Assembly (NCBI RefSeq): GCF_963576675.1
Contig: NC_088915.1
Span: 41,817,501 to 41,881,500, forward strand
DNA length: 64,000 bases
Source of the DNA: Euphorbia lathyris
Lineage: Eukaryota > Streptophyta > Magnoliopsida > Malpighiales > Euphorbiaceae
Direction: 5' to 3'
How positions within the stretch are numbered: position 1 is the stretch's first letter; each line of letters starts with the position of its first letter. Positions 57,560 to 64,000 of this stretch are shown here, piece by piece. Below the pieces are notes generated by a model that was not told where the DNA came from, ran no database searches, and was given only the letters and a program-made list of their open reading frames with translations. Position numbers and translations under genes: made by a program.

Positions 57560-59163
57560 TGATAGGGGTCAAAAACCCCTATCTTTGGGTACGGTTTTAG
57601 GACGGTTTTTAGTGTTATTTCATGAATAAGCGAGCAATTCTCGCAGTTATATGCCTTTGTGTGAGTTAGTTAGGAATTGGAAATGTTTTATTAACTTTTT
57701 GTTGTTTAGGCTCTTTTTCTGATCATTTTAGGCAAATAAGGCCAAAATGGCATGTATGTTATAATTCCGTTATCTTTTATAGCTAATTGATCCGCCAAAA
57801 GTCGCACCAAACGGAGCGTTTGCTTAAAATGAGCGATTGGCGGGTCAATTTAGCCTCGAGACTAATGTTATTTGGAGTTTCCGGGCATGCGCAGGGATAA
57901 ATTCGGGCGAGAATTACATCGTGGAACATCGAGCAACCGTGCGGAAGCGTGTAGGGCAAAACGGCTCGTCGAACTGGCCTTTTTAGGCCTGCTCGGGCGA
58001 GCTGGGGGCCTGCTCGCCGCGAACTGGCCTGCAAGGGCCAGCTCGCCGAGCAGCGTGCCCCGCTCGGCGAGCTGACCTGCGGGAATTGGTCAAAAAAGTC
58101 AGTTTTGACCCCACGACTCCACGACCGGTCCCAAGACTTCCCACCTGCACAAGGATACGAAATAGGTCAAAAAGAGGGCCCGAGCTACAACTATAAATAG
58201 AACTTTTCCATTGTAAATTAGATATCTTTTATCTTTGTGATTTTCCTAGCTTTCACCTTGATAAATCCTCTCCACCTCCTCCATATCCTTCAAACCTCCA
58301 TTGAAGACACCTCCGAAGCTCCGCTCACTGAGGATCGCTCAAGCTCCATCCTTAAGTCCTAGGAAGACGCCTGCATTGGTAGATAGGTTCCCTGAAAGGG
58401 ATTTTTCTTCTTTTATATTCTGTCTAGCCTCTGATCCATGTTATGAATCCTAGGCTCATTGTATCTTCGTGACAATACTTTCATCTTTGATATATATTAT
58501 AGTTTTGTTTATTCAATTGTTTTATTGCTTTATTTTTTTATCTTACGCTTTGTCTGATTGGTTTAACTCATTCGATAATCCCAAAATTAAGTTGGCACAT
58601 ATTGCGAGCTGAATCTGACCTAGTCAGTGCCTATAGGATTGACGACCCTATAGAAGATTAAGCCCAAATTGCTGAGCCTTAGAGCTAGTTTCGGCCTTAC
58701 AAGGGAATCACGAACTAGGGACCTTAGGAGGATAGGTAGGGTTAATCGCCTCGAACACAAGTGACTTAGATTAGTTTTTAATTCCATTATCTAAACAATC
58801 TATTTTCATTATCATCGTATCCCTTCATGTTCCTTCGGATAATTATATTGGTAAAAGATCACCTAGGAGTAGTTTAACTTAATTAGGGGTAGAGTAACTT
58901 AATTAGGCGTAGAATAACTTAGTTAGAATTAGATAACTTAGCTAGGAGTAGTATAATTCAACCTATGAGTAGATTAACTTAAGAAAAACCAAACTCAAAA
59001 CCCCCAAAGCCTAGATAACACCTGAGACCAAGTAGCTTGATACTTGAAGAAATAAATCATGTGGACGATACCTGGACTTTCCAGAAATTTATTACTTGAT
59101 AACGACGGGGTACACTTATCCCTAAGATCGGCCTCATCGAGTGACACCGCTGAGGCCGCGTCA
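57560..59163 (+). repeat. Athila 3' LTR
   Basis: 1604 bp, collinear with the 5' LTR, with one deletion of about 26 bp inside the GC-rich palindrome patch and scattered substitutions. It is followed by the target duplicate AGACA. Confidence 0.94.
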
Positions 59164-59168
59164 AGACA

Positions 59169-59752
59169 ATATTTTTACTTTGAAATGACTTCTTAGTTTG
59201 TTTGCCTTGCTGACAAGCTTTACATAATTGATCTTTTTCAAATTTAAGTTTGGGTAATCCCTCAACTAGTTGCTTTCTAGCTAATTTGGCAAGAAGATCC
59301 ATGCTTACATGACCAAGTCTTCTATGCCATAGCCAGGAGTTATCCTCTTTAGACACTAAGCATGTATTTTTAGAAAACTGTTTTTCTAAACTCAGCATGT
59401 ATACATTGTCTACACGAGGGGCAGTTAAAATCAATTCGTTTGTTTTTCCCTCGAGTATTTGACACTTAGTATCATCAAATACAACCTTTCTGCCGCTCTT
59501 GCAAAGCTGAGCTACACTCAGCAGATTATATTTGAGACCTTTAACTAAGGAGACTGACTCAATAGTTGGGTTACCTCCGATAGTACCTGAGACGACTATC
59601 TTACCCTTCTTATTGTCTCCAAAGCTTACACTTCCACCTCGTTTAAGCTCTAGTGTGATGAACTGAGTTTCATCACCAGTCATGTGCCTCAAGCATGCGC
59701 TGTCTATATACCACAGTTTTGATTTCTCTACGCATCTCAGGCTCACCTGCAT
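59169..59752 (-). pseudogene. pol: Sirevirus protease end and GAG-pre-integrase
   Basis: This open frame is interrupted by Athila at its downstream end. It carries the protease-like start D-S-A-C-L-R-H-M-T-G-D, where Sireviruses usually have D-S-G, so the active-site Gly is altered to Ala. The GAG-pre-integrase zinc-binding motif follows (WLWHRRLGH ... LCKACQQGK). The frame read on into the Athila LTR, to 59057, is not real. It continues across the insert at 50226. Confidence 0.85.
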
Positions 59753-59756
59753 TTTA

Positions 59757-61536
59757 GACTATTCATCTTTAGGTACCCAATTCTTTTTGGGTCCTCGTTT
59801 GTTAGCATAAATAGGTGCAAAGTCGTATTTTAATTTGTGACGACATACTTTGATAGTGTGGCCACTTTTGCCACAGAAGTCACAATGAATTACCCTTTGG
59901 GGTGGTCAGCATTATTATGCTGAGCATGCCAACATACCCTTGTGGTATGTCCTTTCTTTTCGCAGAAGTCACATTGGACAGTCCGCTTATTGTACCAACA
60001 CACTTCTCTTGTGTGTCCCTTTTTCCCGCAACAGTCACACTGTGTGAACTGTTTATGCTGACCAGCACTTGAGTACTCAGTATGGGGTTTAGTTTTATTT
60101 GAGCCTCTTATTTGGCTTTGTAAGGTAGTGACGTCCTTTTTCAGCTTCTTTGAATCTGATTGGACCTCCGAGACAAACTTTTGCATAATTTCCATGTTGC
60201 TATGCAAGGTTGAGTTGTCTTGGAGAAGATATCGGAGGTCACTCAGCTTGACCTCTTCAATCTCATCACACCGCCTGCTGAGTGCCTTTACTTTCTTATT
60301 GCACTTTTTAGTTAGTGCATATAAATCACTCAGGGCATTTACCATCTCATTTCTAAGCAAAAGTAAGGATGTTACCTCATTGTTGTGTACCTCCTGGTCA
60401 GTTTCATCAGAGAGGTCAGCTTGCTCAGATTGAGAGTGGTCAGCATCATCGGCCATGAAGCATATGTTTGCCGTTTCATTTGCATCAGCTTCGGATGATG
60501 TTGACTCATCACTGTCACTCCATGTTGCTACCATTGCTTTCTTGTTTCCCTTCTTATCTCTCTTGAGGTTTGGGCAGCTTGACTTGATGTGCCCAGTTTG
60601 GTGGCACTCAAAACATGTGACAGGCTTGGAACTGTCCTTTTTATATTTGTCACTGGACTCAGCTTTGTATCTGTCATTATTTCTGAATGGCCTTCTGCTG
60701 TTTTTCTCATTCTTCCTAAACAGCTTCTTCATTTTTCGTGTAAACATGGCCATCTCCTCATCGTCTGATGAGTCAGCTTCGGTCGAGTCAGCTTTCATGA
60801 CAAGTGATTTTTGTTTCTTATCTTCTGACTTTTCTTTCTTTTTAGCTTCAAAGTTTTGCATTGAGATCTCATGAGTCAGCAGAGATCCGATTAGCTCGTC
60901 ATACTTGTATGTAGTCAGGTCCTGAGCTTCTTCTACTGCAGTTTTCTTAGCTTGCTAGCTCTTGGGTAAGCTTCTCAAGATTTTCTTCACTTGCTCTTTT
61001 TCGGTGAAGTTCTTGCCGAGTCTTTTCAGCTCATTTATAATATTAGTGAATCTAACATTCATACTGGAGATGTCCTCGTTGTCGTTCATTTCGAACAGCT
61101 CATACAATCTCATGTGTTGATTCACCTTTGACTCTTTGACTTTGCCCGTGCCTTCATAGGTCACCTCGAGCTTTTTCCATATCTCCTGTGCTGACTCACA
61201 ACCTGATATTTTATTGTATTCTGCAGCATCTAAAGCATAGTGAAGCATATTGATAGCCGAAGCATTATTTTGAAGTTTTCTAAGGTCATCTTCTGACCAC
61301 TCAGTTTCACTCTTAACAACTTTCTCATTGTTAACAGTTTTATATGGCACGTATGGGCCTTGAACTATTGCAAGCCATGCACTCATGTTTGTGGCTTGGA
61401 TAAAGTTCTTCATCCTATTCTTCTAGAATGTATAGTTGGATCCAAAGATTAGGGGAGGCCGACTAATAGATAATCCCTCAGGGAGTATCTGTGTTGTTTG
61501 GTTCCCTGGAAAGAAACGAGTGTTGTTCTCAGCCAT
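59757..61536 (-). pseudogene. gag: Sirevirus Gag with four zinc knuckles
   Basis: The start Met is at 61536 (MAENNTRFFPGNQ). An in-frame TAG at 61423-61425 and another at 60955-60957 interrupt one continuous phase down to 59890. The UBN2-type Gag core is followed by a lysine-rich stretch, then CX2CX4HX4C knuckles at CFECHQTGHIKSSC, CDCCGKKGHTREVC and CDFCEKKGHTTRVC. A fourth, CDFCGKSGHTIKVC, is read in a shifted frame at about 59840-59885. Between the first and second knuckle lies a long acidic and coiled-coil-like region (about 60130-60520). Gag packages RNA; multiple knuckles are usual in Sireviruses. Confidence 0.88.
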
Positions 61537-61583
61537 TTATGGGGATCCGCTCAAGATAGTTATATCTTTGAGTAGTGAGCTTA
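61537..61583 (-). other. Sirevirus short leader
   Basis: 47 bp lies between the PBS and the gag ATG, with no special structure seen. Confidence 0.6.
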
Positions 61584-61597
61584 GGCTCTGATACCAC
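61584..61597 (-). promoter_or_regulatory. Sirevirus primer binding site, tRNA-iMet type
   Basis: On the minus strand GTGGTATCAGAGCC follows the LTR end. This is the normal Copia PBS. Confidence 0.9.
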
Positions 61598-61598
61598 T

Positions 61599-63072
61599 TG
61601 TTGGTCCCGTGTGATTAGTTCCAATGGGGGGGGTTAGGAACTAATATAACTTTTTTTGTTAAATTAATCTTGCTGACTTAATTATTTTGGTGAGTTGATT
61701 AACTTAGCTTTGGTCAGCTTGGCCGAACTTAGCGTAAGACAGCTTTAGTCAGATACTGGCTAAGACTGTTTTACTTGAGAGTTGGGAATTGACACTTGTG
61801 TGGTCAGCTTCCAACTCAGCACCCCAATTTACTCAGAGTCAGCTTCTAACAGTTTATATGCTGAGTAAATATAACAATCAACACAAGCACATATATATAT
61901 ATTTGAGAGAGTTAGAAATTACTCAGTATCACTTATCCTGGTTCGGCCTCTCTGCCTACGTCCAGTCCCCCGAATCCTCCGGGCTTTTAGAATCCAATAC
62001 TGAGCTCTTTAAGGGTAGAGCACAAACCGATTACAGGCAGTTGAATATGCAAGAGTATCTTCCTCTATTCGTCTACTCAACTCCTACTAAGTGCTACAAC
62101 CCAACACTTAGATTTCTCTACCACTAAGTACTAAATACCAAGTACTCAGCACGCACACTCTCAATATTACAATTGATCACACACTTGTTACTTTTAAGAC
62201 AAAGAACACTTTAGATGATTACAAACAATCAATCTAGCATTTACACAAAGAATAGAAGATTTGGTGTAATCTTTCTCTTTTGTTTTGAGTGCTTTGAATT
62301 TGTATCTTTCTCACTTGTAATTTTCTGTACTTCGGCAATCTTCCAAAAGATATCCTTGTCCCTTTTATAGTTGAAATGTGAGGAATAAATCATTTGAATT
62401 TGATTTGTCCGTTGAGTCCAAAACGGCTCTTTTGGGGGGACAAACTTCTGGTCAGCTTCAGATATGCAAGCCAATCATGTCTTTTGAATTCTTCAGACGT
62501 CAGATTTGTCTTTTTCCTGCAGACTTTGTTTTCTTGCGGCAGTTGTCTTTTAGCAACGAACAGTTGACCCATGCATCTTGGAATTTGGCTTTTGCGTAAT
62601 CCAAAGCTACTATTATTGGTTCAGACAGTTGTCGAATTTGTCTTTTAGCTAACGGATCATTCATGCTGTCTTGTTGATCACTCAGCTTTACTCCGATAGA
62701 AACTGTCATTGTTTGCTTGCCAAAGTTCATGCTGAGTCTTCTTTCACTCAGCTTCCTAGGTCAGCTTCGTTCTACAAGACTTTGTTCTGAAGCAGAGTTC
62801 TCTTCTTTGATGCTGAGTTCCAATCTTCACTCAGCTTTATCTTCGTACGTTTCTCTTGAAGATTATTTTCCTTCTATGATGCTGAGTTGTGTTTTACTTC
62901 AGCTTGTGCAGTATCATGCTGTCTTTTGTCCTGTCTTTCTTTTTGATATATATATTTAAACTCAACATTGAACAAACTGATTAGTATAATTAAATCAAAG
63001 CACTTAACTTTAATTGTCTCTTAACTATGGATTAAACTTAAATGAAAAATCTTGTGGAAAGGTGTTTCAACA
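61599..63072 (-). repeat. Sirevirus 5' LTR
   Basis: 1474 bp, nearly identical to the 3' LTR apart from the short TA run and a small indel near the outer end. It is followed by AAAAA (63073-63077), matching 42254-42258. The small frames in it recur in the other LTR. Confidence 0.93.
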
Positions 63073-63077
63073 AAAAA

Positions 63078-63774
63078 TACCCTAACGTCCCCCAACCTCA
63101 TTCTCTTTTTCATTTCTTTCAAATTCTTATAACAAAATTCAATAATTCAACCCAATATCTAAGCATATTTATACACTATTTAAGTTCATGTAAGTATTAT
63201 TTCTTCATTTTACGAACACATTATTTAAGTACGTAGTTGGTTAGTTGAATGTTTTCTCGTTGAATCCGCCATTTCTGATTTTCTCCATTTTTGTCGCATT
63301 GATAGTAGCTGATGTCGCATTTGCGATGAATTTTGTCACATCTGTGACAAAATTGCTCCTATCGCAGATGCGACAAATTTCATCGTAGATGCGATAAAAA
63401 TGAAGGAAATTGAAACGATACCATTGCATATGAAGAAAGAGGCAAGACCAACGAAAAAAGCACCCGTATAAGCTAAAAACATACCGTTTGGAAAACTTCA
63501 TATGTTTTGTATTTCCTTTTCAAAATTTAGAATACTTCAATAAATGCTTTCCTCTGATCTCTGCTAATCTCAAAATCCCTAACGAAACCGAACTCATCAC
63601 ACGTATTTCTGAGATCACAAAATTCGAAGGACACTCATACAAATATTTCATCTCTACTTTTGATTTTGGCAATGACTCTCTTTGACTTTTTTCTATTATG
63701 GTTTGGGATGACGAAGAAAACATTTGAGAGTATGAGGAAAAAAGTGAATTGAAATGAGGTATTCTTATTAAAAA
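63078..63774. other. Interior of the split inverted-repeat element
   Basis: No gene is seen. At 63270-63395 there are closely packed inverted repeats, including ATTTTGTCACA-TC-TGTGACAAAAT (63333-63356) and several GTCGCAT/ATGCGAC pairs. Confidence 0.65.
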
Positions 63775-63858
63775 ATAGATAAAAGTGTCTAATTTAAGAT
63801 GAAAGAGAAGTATGTTAAATATGTTAATAGACCCTTTCAAATGGGCTAGATTAGTAAT

Positions 63859-63934
63859 AAGGCACGTAGAATGAAAAGTGAACTAATCATAATATCAAGG
63901 CACGTAGAATGAAAAGTGAACTAATCATAATATC
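63859..63934. repeat. 38-bp tandem duplication
   Basis: AAGGCACGTAGAATGAAAAG followed by TGAACTAATCATAATATC occurs twice in direct tandem, at 63859 and 63897, with no mismatch seen. It lies just outside the inverted repeat end. Confidence 0.9.
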
Positions 63935-64000
63935 ATCATTAAAGTGTCCTAATTGCTTAATTAATGAGTAAATTAAACCTGTCTTTCAAACCCCTCTCGC
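63935..64000. other. Flanking sequence without features
   Basis: I see nothing supportable in the last 66 bases. Confidence 0.6.

Larger units (their letters stand above)
50227..59163 (+). mobile_element. Athila-type Gypsy element lacking pol
   Basis: LTRs at 50227-51856 and 57560-59163 are flanked by AGACA (50222-50226 and 59164-59168), inside Sirevirus integrase. The PBS, a Gag with the Athila-style knuckle and a late Athila-type ORF are present. Between gag and that ORF there are only about 1 kb of noncoding sequence instead of protease, RT, RNase H and integrase. It is therefore a nonautonomous derivative that could move only with enzymes supplied by a relative. Confidence 0.92.
42259..63072 (-). 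mobile_element. Sirevirus (Copia), full length, with nested Athila
   Basis: LTRs at 42259-43806 (3') and 61599-63072 (5') are flanked by AAAAA on both sides. On the minus strand the order is PBS, gag with zinc knuckles, protease/GAG-pre-integrase, integrase, RT with [10 protein letters not shown], RNase H, a long extra reading frame, repeated PPTs and the [12 protein letters not shown], the extra frame after pol and several PPT copies are Sirevirus (SIRE/Maximus) traits. Without the Athila insert it is about 11.9 kb. gag, pol and the extra frame each carry stops or frameshifts. Confidence 0.92.
42167..63853. mobile_element. Inverted-repeat element split by the Sirevirus
   Basis: Left end AATCTAGCACATTTGAGGG ... 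ATTAACATATTTGACATACTT ... TTAGACACTTTCATC (42167-42245) returns inverted at 63775-63853. The two ends lie on either side of the Sirevirus, whose AAAAA target duplicates abut it. Removing the Sirevirus leaves an element of about 870 bp with arms of about 78 bp and no coding capacity. Class and target duplication are unresolved. Confidence 0.75.

Noticed and set aside
59057..59168. Extension of the Sirevirus frame into the Athila LTR
   Set aside because: The last residues are read from the inserted LTR and are a fusion by chance.
1..64000. tRNA or rRNA genes
   Set aside because: The tRNA-like words found are primer binding sites next to LTRs. No cloverleaf or rRNA sequence was recognised.

Overview
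The window is plant nuclear DNA, most likely from a eudicot. It consists almost entirely of nested LTR retrotransposons with some small inverted-repeat DNA elements. I see no intact host gene, rRNA, tRNA or CRISPR array. The eukaryotic plant assignment rests on tRNA-primed LTR elements of four recognisable plant lineages (Angela-like Copia, Sirevirus Copia, Ogre/Tat Gypsy, Athila Gypsy), hAT and Tourist-type MITEs, and AT-rich intergenic sequence. Lineage names come from protein motifs, PBS/PPT sequence and gene order read by eye, not from database searches.

Layout. (1) 1-32927: an Angela-like Copia element on the + strand arranged as LTR-internal-LTR-internal-LTR, with three LTRs and two internal regions. 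Both internal regions carry an Ogre-like Gypsy LTR at exactly the same base of the integrase region, and both carry the same in-frame stop just upstream of it. In copy 1 the Gypsy element is nearly complete (4624-19855, minus strand). In copy 2 only a solo LTR remains (26360-29089, flanked by GTAGG). Copy 1 lacks its reverse transcriptase half and the start of the middle LTR because of a deletion whose junction lies at about 19851-19856. Copy 2 also carries an unrelated solo LTR (24245-25763, flanked by AAGAT). (2) 32928-40471: the 3' part of an older Ogre/Tat element on the + strand, with tandem repeats and an LTR. That LTR is split by a hAT-type MITE, which itself contains a second hAT-type MITE. 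(3) 40472-42258: a LINE-type RNase H relic, a Tourist-like MITE, a fold-back element and the left end of another inverted-repeat element. (4) 42259-63072: a full-length Sirevirus on the minus strand, flanked by AAAAA and interrupted by a complete but pol-less Athila element on the + strand (50227-59163, flanked by AGACA). (5) 63073-64000: the other end of the inverted-repeat element that the Sirevirus split, plus a 38-bp tandem duplication.

How the parts relate. Every retroelement gene here is broken except the Athila gag frame, so the locus reads as a record of insertion, unequal recombination and deletion. The least ordinary coding structure is in the Ogre-like element: its gag-protease frame holds four copies of a capsid-like module of about 70 residues, three of them downstream of the zinc-knuckle-like motif. 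The least ordinary noncoding structures are a 22-bp palindrome array next to the Ogre TATA box and a 118-bp higher-order repeat in its 3' region. The Sirevirus carries a long extra reading frame between pol and the 3' LTR.
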